Shown: in pieces, positions 39,455 through 48,992 of the stretch
Layout of the letters: every line of letters begins with the position of its first letter
How positions within the stretch are numbered: the stretch's first letter is position 1
From: Allomuricauda sp.
GTDB taxonomy: Bacteria > Bacteroidota > Bacteroidia > Flavobacteriales > Flavobacteriaceae
Reading direction: 5' to 3'
DNA length: 64,000 nt
Assembly (NCBI RefSeq): GCF_028280385.1
Contig: NZ_JANQLX010000003.1
Coordinates: 310,001-374,000, forward strand
Position numbers and translations under genes: made by a program
The notes under the pieces: model-generated
Told to the model about the DNA's origin: nothing
The model's input: the letters and a program-made list of their open reading frames with translations, nothing else
Databases searched by the model: none

Positions 39455-42400
39455 ATGGGAAAACGACTATTTCGAAGAAATCATTTAAAATCCTTAGTGG
39501 CCGCGTTGATGTTGGCCGCCTCAGCTTTTTACGCTCAGGGGCAGTCCCCTGTTCAAGTGGCGGGTGCAGCTACCGTCACTGCCACCCAAAGCGGTAATTG
39601 GAGCGCAGCCTCAACCTGGGGCGGTAATATTCCAGGGAATAATGCACGGGTTTTGATTCCAAACAATGTGACGGTTACAGTTGATGGGTTAATCACCCAA
39701 AATTTCAAGTCCATCCGTATTGCTAGCGGTGGCAAACTTCAATATGCCACCAATGTGAATACCGAACTCAGAACAGAGTTTTTGGTAAGCGAGATGGGCG
39801 GGTCTTTTGAAATGGGAACAGAAGTCAACAAAGTAGATGCAACAGTGACCGCAAAATTGGTATTTGCATGGCTCGGTGGCACTACACAAGCTGAAGACCC
39901 CAATCGATTCGCACCAGGAGCTGTACTCATGGGGCCGGTTCGTATGCATGGGGCAGACAAGACCAGCTGGACCACTTTGGACGTCCATCCAACATCTGGG
40001 ACTACCCAGTTGTCCCTAGGTTCAACACCTGTGGGATGGAGGGTTGGTGATGAGCTGGTGGTGGCAGGAACGGATATCAACGACTATCAGAGTGATGAAA
40101 AGGTGATTATCAGTGGCATTTCTGGCAGTACGGTCACCTTGACCAGCGCATTGACCAAAAACCACCAACCGCCTTCGCAATTGTCCAGCATGGTTGATGT
40201 GCATGTATCCAACAATACAAGAAACGTTATCATTTCTTCGGAAAACACCAGTGTAGCCGCCCTAGGCGGAACCAATGGTTACGGAAAGCCCAGGGGGCAT
40301 ATGATGTTCATGCACAATCCCGATGTGGTTTTGAAGTATATAGAAACTGAAAACACGGGCAGAACCGATAAGGCCATTGATTTGGATGACTGGTCCGTAC
40401 CCGAGGAAGGAGAGGAAGGCCAACCCGATCCCAGATGGAGTACAACGGTTCCGTATCCGGCTGGGGAAGGTAAGAACCCAAGAGGTAGGTATTCCATTCA
40501 TTTCCATAGGACTTTGGAGACCAATGCCAACAAAGCACTTGTAGAGGGATGTGTGGTCAACAATGATCCGGGATGGGGCTATACCAACCACTCTTCCAAT
40601 GTGGATTTTATCAATAATGTAAGTTATGAAGTGGTAGGCTCTGCCTACTGCACCGAAGCAGGCGATGAACTGGGTTCTTTTCTCAGGAATATTGCCATTA
40701 GGACCTATAATCCCTCAGAACCCCTAAACCTTGGTCGCCCAGCAGGTGGCGAATTGGGAATTGAGGGAGGGCGCACCGATGGCCTTACCGATGGTAGGGA
40801 ACAAATCTCTGATTTTGCCCATCAAGGAGATGGATTCTGGGTTCATGGAACGGGAGTTACCATTGAGGGTAATGTGGTCTCCGGCTGCAGTGGTCACGCC
40901 TATATTTATTGGACCGAAGGACTTTGGGAAAGTCTTAAAGGTCGACCACAGATGCAGAACAGGATTGACCTGTATGTGGACCCTGTGGAGTTTCCCGCTT
41001 TAAATGCAGAAGTAAAAGCCAGGGCACAACAATATCCCAATTGGATTTTTGATGTGTGGTACATTCTTCCCAAACCCTTTAAGGATAATATCGGATATAC
41101 TTCGGCCCAAGGATTTCGTGGAGATTATATCATGACAGAGTTCCATGAAACAAATGATCCGGAAAGCATTGAATTCAATGTAATGCCTCCCAATTATCGC
41201 AATACGATGAACTTGGTGATTGAGAATACCTTATTGTGGAGTATTCGGAGAACCGGAATGCAATTCGAGAATTGTGCCCAGATCACGTTAAGGAACAACA
41301 AGATCTATGGATATGGCGCTTCCACGACATTGGCACCTTGGCGACCGCAGCCCAATCCATACCCGGGACTTTTGGAAGTGGAGCCACACTCCATCGGTGT
41401 GGACTTGGACCAATATCACAATACGCGGACTTGGACCCTTGAGAACAATACAATAGTAGGATGGGATGGTGAATCACAAGCATTGACTTTGCCTATGAAT
41501 GCAGAGGTGCTGGTGAACGGAGGAACTTTTGATAATTCAGGAACGGATATTTTTATTCGGGAGGTGAACTGGGCTAGGGGCTGGCAAGATAGAGTAGTAA
41601 ATAATGAGGAGGTCAACGATCCTGGGAACAACAGTAGAATGATAATCGCTGATCCCACGCCTGTCGATAAAACCACACCGTGGAGGAATATCCTCATCCA
41701 AGGCAATATCGTTTTCAATAATCCAAATAAAAACATTGTGTTGGATGCCCAGATGCATCTTGTAAACAATGCAGGGGATTCTTTTGCATTGCTTCATCCA
41801 GACGGATCTGGTGTAAAAATGACAGGGTACTTTTTACTCCCTGATAACATCACCTTAAATTTTGGACCCTTCAACAATACCAAAGTTTATTTTGATGAAC
41901 AAGCTGCAGATTTTGTGCCAGTTCCCACGGCCAACCTATTGGACCCCTTAAGGTATGATTCGGAAAATACATTTCCAGAACGTCGTACCCCAACCGTTTT
42001 TCTAGGAAAAAGCAATCAGGAATTACAAACCCTTTATGGGACCTCCTTGGGTGGGGAAATATTACCCGTAACGGCGAATACGCACCCAATGATCACTGGA
42101 GGAAAAGTGATTTATGCTGTTGAGGGGTGTCCCATTGATGATCTACCGTCCAACAACTTTACTATTAATGCGGTGGACGAGACCTGTGCAGGAAAAAACA
42201 ATGGAAGCATATCCATCACAAGCCAGCAAACAGGTTCATATCTGGCCAAGGTCAATGGGGTGGAGCAGTCGTTTACCACCAATGTGGATTTCGATAACCT
42301 GGCTCCAAACACCTATTCCGTCTGTGTCTCCTTCATAGGGACGACCGTGGAATGTGAACGCTGTTTCGAATTGGTCATTGGTGGGGGAATTGCACTTTCC

Positions 42401-42859
42401 GGAACCTCTTCCCTTAAGGCCAAACCTGGATTTGGTAATGAAGTAGCGGTAAAAATGGCTGCCGGTACCGCACCGTATACAGTTCGCGTAAACGACAAGG
42501 TGGTGGGAAGCTACACAACCAAAGATTTTTCCATTCCCGTGGAACACCGCGACCGCGTAACAATTACTTCGGACAAGCACTGTGAAGGGCAATTGGATAT
42601 CCTGGCCGAGTTATATGAATTGATTGAGATTTACCCCAATCCTGTTCTAGACCATTTCAATATCCGGGTTCCTTCAGACGAAATGGATAGCCTTTCTGTT
42701 GGAATATATACCATGAATGGAACATTGCTCCAACAAAAGGAATATACGATTCAAAATCGTGAGGCTACGGTAAAGTCAGATGGATTAAAAAAAGGTCTGT
42801 ACATGCTCAAGGTGGGCTGTGAAGGACATGAACGAAACTTTAAAATAATCAAAATATAA
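39455..42859 (+). CDS. T9SS-exported G8-domain beta-helix protein, CEMIP/TMEM2-like (paralogue 1)
   Basis: 1134 residues. After the signal peptide (cleavage near YAQGQ) comes a G8 domain (about 40-190; SGNWSAASTWGG, VLIPNNVTVTVDG, GGKLQYAT, GPVRMHGADKTSW). A long right-handed parallel beta-helix follows, with GHMMFMHNPDVVLKYIET, NPRGRYSIHFHR, EGCVVNNDPGWGYTNHSSNV and WVHGTGVTIEGNVVSG. This order and the His-rich HFH and GHMMFMHN motifs recall the CEMIP/TMEM2 hyaluronan-degrading family. Near the C-terminus two small repeats (CAGKNNGSISI; GTAPYTVRVNDKVVGSY) precede a type A T9SS sorting domain (EIYPNPVLDHFNIRVP to the end). Secreted or surface-bound; a glycan substrate is inferred, not shown. 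First gene of a four-gene operon. Confidence 0.87.
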   Translation: MGKRLFRRNHLKSLVAALMLAASAFYAQGQSPVQVAGAATVTATQSGNWSAASTWGGNIPGNNARVLIPNNVTVTVDGLITQNFKSIRIASGGKLQYATNVNTELRTEFLVSEMGGSFEMGTEVNKVDATVTAKLVFAWLGGTTQAEDPNRFAPGAVLMGPVRMHGADKTSWTTLDVHPTSGTTQLSLGSTPVGWRVGDELVVAGTDINDYQSDEKVIISGISGSTVTLTSALTKNHQPPSQLSSMVDVHVSNNTRNVIISSENTSVAALGGTNGYGKPRGHMMFMHNPDVVLKYIETENTGRTDKAIDLDDWSVPEEGEEGQPDPRWSTTVPYPAGEGKNPRGRYSIHFHRTLETNANKALVEGCVVNNDPGWGYTNHSSNVDFINNVSYEVVGSAYCTEAGDELGSFLRNIAIRTYNPSEPLNLGRPAGGELGIEGGRTDGLTDGREQISDFAHQGDGFWVHGTGVTIEGNVVSGCSGHAYIYWTEGLWESLKGRPQMQNRIDLYVDPVEFPALNAEVKARAQQYPNWIFDVWYILPKPFKDNIGYTSAQGFRGDYIMTEFHETNDPESIEFNVMPPNYRNTMNLVIENTLLWSIRRTGMQFENCAQITLRNNKIYGYGASTTLAPWRPQPNPYPGLLEVEPHSIGVDLDQYHNTRTWTLENNTIVGWDGESQALTLPMNAEVLVNGGTFDNSGTDIFIREVNWARGWQDRVVNNEEVNDPGNNSRMIIADPTPVDKTTPWRNILIQGNIVFNNPNKNIVLDAQMHLVNNAGDSFALLHPDGSGVKMTGYFLLPDNITLNFGPFNNTKVYFDEQAADFVPVPTANLLDPLRYDSENTFPERRTPTVFLGKSNQELQTLYGTSLGGEILPVTANTHPMITGGKVIYAVEGCPIDDLPSNNFTINAVDETCAGKNNGSISITSQQTGSYLAKVNGVEQSFTTNVDFDNLAPNTYSVCVSFIGTTVECERCFELVIGGGIALSGTSSLKAKPGFGNEVAVKMAAGTAPYTVRVNDKVVGSYTTKDFSIPVEHRDRVTITSDKHCEGQLDILAELYELIEIYPNPVLDHFNIRVPSDEMDSLSVGIYTMNGTLLQQKEYTIQNREATVKSDGLKKGLYMLKVGCEGHERNFKIIKI

Positions 42860-42861
42860 AA

Positions 42862-43572
42862 ATGAAAACAATAAATAAAAGTAGGGTAATCATTGCCCTC
42901 GTGGTTTTTTCAGTGATAATGTTCAACAGCTCTTGCTCCAAAGGAGATGATGAACCTGGCGGTGGACCTGGACCAGATAATGAAGTGCCTGTAAAGGCCG
43001 CAAAACTCGAATTTCCGACCAATGATCTTGTTTGTACCAACTTCAATTTGGAATTCAGATGGTCCGACAGCAATACAGGTACGATTACCCAAGAAATTGA
43101 GGTTTCCAAAGACAATGGATTTTCAACCCCGGTGTTCCAGGAGGCGGTTAGCGGAAATACAAAGGTGTATACCTTGGAGCGCAATACTACCTATTATTGG
43201 CGCATTATTACCAAAAGATCGGGATCGGAGCAGCGTGCAACTTCCGAGGTATGGAAGTTTGTCACGGAACCCGAGGCAACTACAAACAGTGTTCCTTATC
43301 AACCAACTGTAGTCTCCCCGGCAAACGAGGCCACGGTTGTGGGAGCCACTGCAGATTTAACATGGACAGGGGAAGATCCTGATAACGACGTGCTTACCTA
43401 TGATATTTATTTCGGAACATCCAATCCGCCTGCCTTATTGGCTTCAGGTATTTCGGAAACAAACAGAACCGTTGATCTTCAAGGTGCTGGCACCTATTAT
43501 TGGCGGATTGTGGTCAGGGATGACAAACAATCGGCAGCAGTAGGACCAGTTTGGAACTTTAAGATTGATTGA
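42862..43572 (+). CDS. Fn3-like lipoprotein between the G8 genes
   Basis: 236 residues with a lipoprotein signal (MFNSSC, Cys about 25) and a Gly/Pro/acid linker (SKGDDEPGGGPGPDNE), which in Bacteroidota favours surface export. Two fibronectin-III-like domains are visible: about 48-135 (LEFRWSDSNTG, YTLERNTTYYWRIITKRSG, VWKFVTEP) and 145-236 (ADLTWTGEDPDNDVLTYDIY, VDLQGAGTYYWRIVVRD, PVWNFKID). Likely a surface accessory or glycan-binding partner of the G8 enzymes. It starts two bases after the first G8 stop. A strong terminator follows it. Confidence 0.8.
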   Translation: MKTINKSRVIIALVVFSVIMFNSSCSKGDDEPGGGPGPDNEVPVKAAKLEFPTNDLVCTNFNLEFRWSDSNTGTITQEIEVSKDNGFSTPVFQEAVSGNTKVYTLERNTTYYWRIITKRSGSEQRATSEVWKFVTEPEATTNSVPYQPTVVSPANEATVVGATADLTWTGEDPDNDVLTYDIYFGTSNPPALLASGISETNRTVDLQGAGTYYWRIVVRDDKQSAAVGPVWNFKID

Positions 43573-43585
43573 TTTGGATGGTGCG

Positions 43586-43625
43586 GACCGCCGGCTTGAC
43601 GGATACAAAGCTGGCGGTCTTTTTT
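43586..43625 (+). terminator. Intrinsic terminator inside the G8 operon
   Basis: GACCGCCGGCTT (43586-43597) pairs with AAGCTGGCGGTC (43608-43619) over 12 positions, with one G-T wobble, followed by six Ts. It lies 38 bases before the second G8 gene and could lower expression of the distal genes. Confidence 0.85.
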
Positions 43626-43662
43626 ATCAACTTATAAGTGAAAGTAAAATCGAGTAGAACGG

Positions 43663-46600
43663 ATGATCAACAATTACATCAATTTATCAAAAAGAGTTAA
43701 GAATAATAAACACCTAGCTGCTTTTGTGCTGTGCTTGGTGCTCGTGCAATGTGTGGGATTAGGGCAATCGCCGGTGGACGTTGCAGGTACCCCAACGATT
43801 ACAGCCAGCCAAAGTGGCAACTGGAGTGCATCTTCCACATGGGGAGGTATTCTTCCAGCGGATGATGATAGGGTTTTAATTCCCGATGGCATCACGGTCA
43901 CCGTGGATGGGCTAATCGCAGAGGAGTTTAAATCAGTTCGCATTGCACAAGGCGGGAAATTACAATACGCAACAAATGTAAATACTGAATTACGCACAGA
44001 ATACTTGGTCAGCGAAATGGGCGGTTCCTTCGAGATTGGAACAGCTGCAAATAAAGTGGACGCATCGGTTACGGCAAAACTGGTTTTTGCAGAAAGAGGG
44101 GGGACTACCCAAACTTTTGACCCACAAAGATTTGCTCCAGGGGCTGTACTGATGGGCCCTGTTCGGATGCACGGTGCCGACAAGACCAATTGGTTGGCAT
44201 TTAACAATGCAAACCAACCGGATGTTGGGGCAACCCAGTTGGTCCTTAATTCCACACCCTCAGGTTGGAGGGTTGGGGACAAGTTGGCATTGGCAGGGAC
44301 GGATATCAATAGCTTTACCAGCGATGAGGTAGTAGAGATATCCGGGATTTCAGGAAATGTAATCACCCTGCAAAACCCATTGGCCCTAGATCATAAGGCA
44401 CCATCGCAAGCTGCTGATCTTGATGTGCACTTGGCCAATTTGACCAGAAATATTGTGGTCACTTCAGAAAATCCGAGTGTGACTTCCATCAGCGGGGAAT
44501 TTCGAAAGCCAAGAGGGCATATGATGTTCATGCACAATCAAGATGTGGACCTACGGTTTGTAGAGGCCAACAATACGGGAAGGACGGATAAATCCATCAT
44601 TTTGGATGATTGGGATTTTGAAGATTTGGCTAGAGGTCAAGACACAGGTTCACCAGTGCCCAATGGAGGGAGGAATCCCAGGGGGCGTTATTCTTTTCAC
44701 TTCCATAGAGGTGCAGTGGACACCAGTGTGTACCCGGCCAAGGCCTTTTTGCCAGATCCTGCACACGTGGAAGGTTGTGTGGTCAATAATGATCCGGGAT
44801 GGGGCTTTGTGAACCATTCGTCCCGAGTCAACTTTGTTAGAAATGTAAGCTACGACGTGGTAGGAAGTGCATTTTGTACAGAATCGGGGAACGAAACCGG
44901 GTCGTTTATCGAGAATATTGCCATACGGACCTATAATCCCACTGAACCTATGACCGCAATTCCAAGGCCAAGGAATTCATATTTTGAAGGTGGTCCTACC
45001 CAGGCTTTGGCCGATATTAGGGAAGGAAGACAGGATTTTGCATGGCAAGGAGATGGTTTTTGGTTTCATGGAACCGGGGTGACCGTGGAGGGGAACGTGG
45101 TGGCTGGATCTACGGGCCATGCATATGTATACTGGGTAGACGGTCTTATTGAAAAAGGATTGGGAATGGCCAGGGGCGATATTGATGCCCATGTGCCAGC
45201 CGCTGAATTTCCTGTTCTGAATCAGGCCCTGAAGGATTGGAAGGCGCAATATCCAGGGTTTGTACTGGATATCTGGTATTTGCAGCCTCGTCCTTTTCGC
45301 AACAACACGGCCTATACTTTTGCCAGGGGCGTGCATACGTATTATGTGCATACGGAATTTCACTTGAGCAAGGAAGAAAGTAATGATCCAGAGGAATGGA
45401 TGAACCTTACCCCGGATGTTTACCGCCAACAGCTTAACCTTGTTTTTGACAATACCATACTATGGAACATCCGAAGAAGGGGTTTTGGGCATAACCATAC
45501 CTCCAATGTTACCATCCAAAATTCCAGGGTTGTCGGTTATAATGCCTCCCAAGAATTTGAGAATTATGGAACCAACCCGCTTCCAGGGGTAGTGGCGGAG
45601 GAACCGGTTGCGATTGGGATAGATCTCGATTTTTATCACAATACCTATAACTGGACCTTGATCAACAATACCATTGAAGGGTTTTCTGGGAATGCTGTGG
45701 GTATTACCACCGCCTTAAACGCCAACGTAACCATTGACGGGGGAACTTTCAATAATTCAGGGACTGATATCGAGATTAAAAATCCGACCCAGCAACCCAA
45801 TGAGGATTTTCCCATGGTCTTTGATGGAGGATATCCAAGGGTCACCATAAAGGAATCTGCGGGACCAATCAACTTTTTGAACGGGGACAAAAATATTGTG
45901 CTCCTGCCCCAGTTGCACAACCATATTTTTGACCAGGATGGATTTGCGCTGCTGGCAGATGCCAAAGAAGAGAATTGGTTTTTTACCCCACAGAACATTT
46001 CATTTGATTTTGGTCCTTTCAAGGATTCCCAAGTCTATTACAATGCGCAAGATGCCAATTATGTTCCCATCACCACTGAAGCCAGATGTACCCTTGAAAA
46101 TGGCGATGAGTGTATCGATAACCGATATGTCGGCAAGGCCAACCAACAGCTTAGTGCACAAAATAATGGGCAGTCCTTTGCCGGCGCTATTACTCCCATA
46201 ACCGCTATCCCACATCCTATGGTTGTTGGCGGCAAGGTTTTGGGGATTAGTGTTGATGGTTGTCCATTGGACGATTTGGGGCAAAATAATTTTGACATCA
46301 AAGTTGTGGGAGAAACCTGTTTGGGAAAGAACAATGGTAGCATCCGAATCGGCAGTGCCCAGTCTGGGGTATATAATGCGAAGGTCAATGGAGTAGATTA
46401 TCCGTTTACGGAGGAGACCCAAATTGGAGGGCTCTCTCCTGGAAATTATGAATTGTGCATCAGTTATATTGGTGCAACCAGTGACTGCCAGCGTTGCTTT
46501 GAAGCGGCCGTAACGGCAGGTGGTGAAATTTCTGGAAGCACTACCCTGGTTACAAAAACTGGTGAGGACAATCAATTGTCCGTTGAAATTGACAAAGGTA

Positions 46601-46992
46601 CAGCCCCCTTCACAGTTCGGGTGAACAAGGAGGTCGTAGGTCGTTTTAATAGCAAGGAATTTAAGGTCCCGGTAGAGCACGGTGATAAAATAACAGTGAC
46701 TTCTGATAAGGCATGTGAAGGACAAATGGAGTACAGGGCAGAGCTGTACGAGCTTATCGAACTCTATCCAAATCCGGTCAGGGAATATTTTACCATAAGT
46801 GTTCCGTCAAAAAGAATCAAAACCATTGAGGTTGCCATATTCTCAATGGGCGGCACATTAATCCAACAACGAGATTACCAGATTGAAGCCCGAAAGGCCA
46901 GAGTTCCTACTGACAGTCTTATACCTGGTACTTATGTCGTCAAGGTAGGTTGTGAAGGCAAAAATGGATCCTACAAAATCATCAAGAAATAA
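43663..46992 (+). CDS. T9SS-exported G8-domain beta-helix protein, CEMIP/TMEM2-like (paralogue 2)
   Basis: 1109 residues, clearly paralogous to the first G8 protein over its whole length. Signal peptide; G8 domain (SGNWSASSTWGGILPADDDR, VTVDGLIAEEFKSVRIAQGG); beta-helix with RKPRGHMMFMHNQDVDLRFV, NPRGRYSFHFHRG, EGCVVNNDPGWGFVNHSSRV and FHGTGVTVEGNVVAGSTGHA; the same GKNNGSI and GTAPFTVRVNKEVVGRF repeats; and a type A T9SS domain (ELYPNPVREYFTISVP to the end). The HFH and GHMMFMHN motifs are kept, so both copies may be active, perhaps on different glycans. The protein has no separate promoter that I can see; a terminator stands just upstream. Confidence 0.86.
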   Translation: MINNYINLSKRVKNNKHLAAFVLCLVLVQCVGLGQSPVDVAGTPTITASQSGNWSASSTWGGILPADDDRVLIPDGITVTVDGLIAEEFKSVRIAQGGKLQYATNVNTELRTEYLVSEMGGSFEIGTAANKVDASVTAKLVFAERGGTTQTFDPQRFAPGAVLMGPVRMHGADKTNWLAFNNANQPDVGATQLVLNSTPSGWRVGDKLALAGTDINSFTSDEVVEISGISGNVITLQNPLALDHKAPSQAADLDVHLANLTRNIVVTSENPSVTSISGEFRKPRGHMMFMHNQDVDLRFVEANNTGRTDKSIILDDWDFEDLARGQDTGSPVPNGGRNPRGRYSFHFHRGAVDTSVYPAKAFLPDPAHVEGCVVNNDPGWGFVNHSSRVNFVRNVSYDVVGSAFCTESGNETGSFIENIAIRTYNPTEPMTAIPRPRNSYFEGGPTQALADIREGRQDFAWQGDGFWFHGTGVTVEGNVVAGSTGHAYVYWVDGLIEKGLGMARGDIDAHVPAAEFPVLNQALKDWKAQYPGFVLDIWYLQPRPFRNNTAYTFARGVHTYYVHTEFHLSKEESNDPEEWMNLTPDVYRQQLNLVFDNTILWNIRRRGFGHNHTSNVTIQNSRVVGYNASQEFENYGTNPLPGVVAEEPVAIGIDLDFYHNTYNWTLINNTIEGFSGNAVGITTALNANVTIDGGTFNNSGTDIEIKNPTQQPNEDFPMVFDGGYPRVTIKESAGPINFLNGDKNIVLLPQLHNHIFDQDGFALLADAKEENWFFTPQNISFDFGPFKDSQVYYNAQDANYVPITTEARCTLENGDECIDNRYVGKANQQLSAQNNGQSFAGAITPITAIPHPMVVGGKVLGISVDGCPLDDLGQNNFDIKVVGETCLGKNNGSIRIGSAQSGVYNAKVNGVDYPFTEETQIGGLSPGNYELCISYIGATSDCQRCFEAAVTAGGEISGSTTLVTKTGEDNQLSVEIDKGTAPFTVRVNKEVVGRFNSKEFKVPVEHGDKITVTSDKACEGQMEYRAELYELIELYPNPVREYFTISVPSKRIKTIEVAIFSMGGTLIQQRDYQIEARKARVPTDSLIPGTYVVKVGCEGKNGSYKIIKK

Positions 46993-47021
46993 AACTAGGT
47001 CGAACGAAAACTATTTAAAAA

Positions 47022-48950
47022 ATGGAAAAATCAATCAAAAAAGAAACTTTGGAAAACAAACGTAGCCTCTTCACCTTGTTATTGGGTGTAGTTTGGGTTG
47101 TGGGAACTTTTGCACAGGAGGGCAAGCTGTACAAACTCCCTTCAGGTCCAGATGGGCCAGGAGCATTTGGAGCCTATTATGCGAAATTGGAATATGATCC
47201 CATTTGGGACAAGGATTGGCGCATTGGGGATCATCCGGATGTGGTGGTGCAATTTGAAGATGGGGGACATAAGTTTGTGTTCTGGAGAGGTACCAGTTAC
47301 ATTCCGGCATGGGTGTCGGAAAATGGCGTTTGGTATACCAACGAATTTGTGGAGCGCAGAGATGTGCACAGCTCAAATACTACCAGCATTGTGGAGCCCA
47401 TGAGCGATAAACAATGTCGCTATTCCCAAGTACGGATCATTGAAAGTAATGATGCACGCGTAGTGGTCCATTGGCGATACGCCCCGGTGGATGTGAGTTA
47501 TGAGCATCCATTTATAGACCAAGAAACAGGTTGGTTTGATTGGGTGGATGAGTATTATACCATTTATCCCAATGCAAAAGGTGTGCGCAAAATCACCGCG
47601 CATAGCAGTGGATTGCACAAATGGATGGAATTTCAGGAAGCGATCGTAATCAACCAACCAGGCACGCTGCCCCACGAAAATATTCAAAACGGGGCCATTT
47701 CCATTGCTAATATGGAGGGGGAACATATCACCTATGTTTGGGATGAAAATGGAGCCCCGCTTTTCGACAAAAACCCGTCCAAGGCCAATATTTTTAAGGT
47801 AAACCTTAAAAGCGAGTGGCATCCTTTTGCCTTGGTATCACCACCAAAGGAGTTTGATAATTTGATAACCCCTTACCGCGGAACAGGAAAGAACTCCTTT
47901 TTCAACTGGTGGGACCATTGGCCTGTTTCCCAAGATGCCAGCGATGGTAGGGGGGCGGAAAGTGCGGAAAAACCCTCACATTCTTCCTTGGGTCATATCG
48001 CATTGGCCATAGATCCACCTGTGGACAGTTGGGGAAGCTATGGTTATAAAACCTTGATCCAAAACCAAGCCCTTCAATGGACGGCAACAGAGTGGGGAGC
48101 TATAGATCTGATGTTCGATAAGCCGGAAGATTTAAGGAATGGGATTCGCTTTTCATTCGATTATGCCAATCTATGGACTTCGGATGTCAAGTTGATCATG
48201 TATGACCGTTCTTCCGAAATTACCGAGGATATAGATCTTGCAAAATTGGGTACAGGATTTAAGCTGAACGACAACAAATTCAACACCTACACTGCGGATA
48301 TACAATTGGAGGACTTTAAAGACGAGGCCGATGTAAGCAGAATGTATGAAATCTATCTGGAGATTCAAGGTTCTGAAACACCTAGAACTTTTGCATTGGA
48401 TAATCTAAAATTGACTTCCAAAAAGAACGGGTTTACGTACTCCTTGGATTTTAATGAGCCCGATGGTACCATGATTGAAACCCTGAACTTACCCGATAAG
48501 GCACAATGGGAGCCTTATGCGAAATCCGAAGAGAAGGTGACCAAATTAATGCTTCATGGAATGACAAAAGGGGAAGTACAAGCATTGGTCCCTTTTGCCA
48601 AAAGTTGGGACAATCCTGCCAAGTTGAGCTTAAAAGGAACGGGATATCTTAACAATGGATATGATCCTACCCAAATGGCCTACCAATTACAAAATAAGCA
48701 GGAAACTTTTAGCACATTGAGCCTTACCCTGGAGGGAAGCAATGACTCCCCTATAGTTGATCCCGCCATTGTTGTTGGGAATTGGAAAGGCGGGGAAGAC
48801 CTGAGCTTGTCCATGAACGGCAATCGACTCCAAAAAGGGAAAGACTACCGAGTTGGAATCAGCAAGACCCTACGTGGAAACGACCTTATACTTTGGTTGG
48901 ATATGGAATCTGACCAATCCATCGAAATACAGGTGGAAAAGTCCAACTAG
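47022..48950 (+). CDS. Secreted protein of unknown family, beta-sandwich-rich
   Basis: 642 residues; I do not recognise the family. It has a signal peptide (LLLGVVWVVGTFAQ) but neither a lipobox nor a T9SS domain. The N-terminal half is rich in Trp and Tyr (YDPIWDKDWRIGDHPDVVVQ, FWRGTSYIPAWVSENGVWYT, WRYAPVDVSYEHPF, WFDWVDEYYTIYPNAKGVRK, FFNWWDHWPVSQDASDGRG), suggesting a carbohydrate-active beta-sandwich or superhelical fold. The C-terminal half resembles a galactose-binding-like domain (FSFDYANLWTSDVKLIMYD) and a short all-beta domain. Acidic and Trp clusters could be catalytic, but no family motif is clear. It follows the second G8 gene by 29 bases and is last in the operon, so it probably acts on the same polysaccharide. 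Confidence 0.7.
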   Translation: MEKSIKKETLENKRSLFTLLLGVVWVVGTFAQEGKLYKLPSGPDGPGAFGAYYAKLEYDPIWDKDWRIGDHPDVVVQFEDGGHKFVFWRGTSYIPAWVSENGVWYTNEFVERRDVHSSNTTSIVEPMSDKQCRYSQVRIIESNDARVVVHWRYAPVDVSYEHPFIDQETGWFDWVDEYYTIYPNAKGVRKITAHSSGLHKWMEFQEAIVINQPGTLPHENIQNGAISIANMEGEHITYVWDENGAPLFDKNPSKANIFKVNLKSEWHPFALVSPPKEFDNLITPYRGTGKNSFFNWWDHWPVSQDASDGRGAESAEKPSHSSLGHIALAIDPPVDSWGSYGYKTLIQNQALQWTATEWGAIDLMFDKPEDLRNGIRFSFDYANLWTSDVKLIMYDRSSEITEDIDLAKLGTGFKLNDNKFNTYTADIQLEDFKDEADVSRMYEIYLEIQGSETPRTFALDNLKLTSKKNGFTYSLDFNEPDGTMIETLNLPDKAQWEPYAKSEEKVTKLMLHGMTKGEVQALVPFAKSWDNPAKLSLKGTGYLNNGYDPTQMAYQLQNKQETFSTLSLTLEGSNDSPIVDPAIVVGNWKGGEDLSLSMNGNRLQKGKDYRVGISKTLRGNDLILWLDMESDQSIEIQVEKSN

Positions 48951-48957
48951 TTATAGA

Positions 48958-48992
48958 GGGAACTATGGATGCACTAAGTTTTCATAGTTCCC
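48958..48992 (+). terminator. Hairpin terminator between convergent genes
   Basis: GGGAACTATG (48958-48967) and CATAGTTCCC (48983-48992) form a perfect 10-pair stem with a 15-base loop, followed by ATTTTATT. The stop codon of the convergent barrel gene lies inside the stem. Confidence 0.6.
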
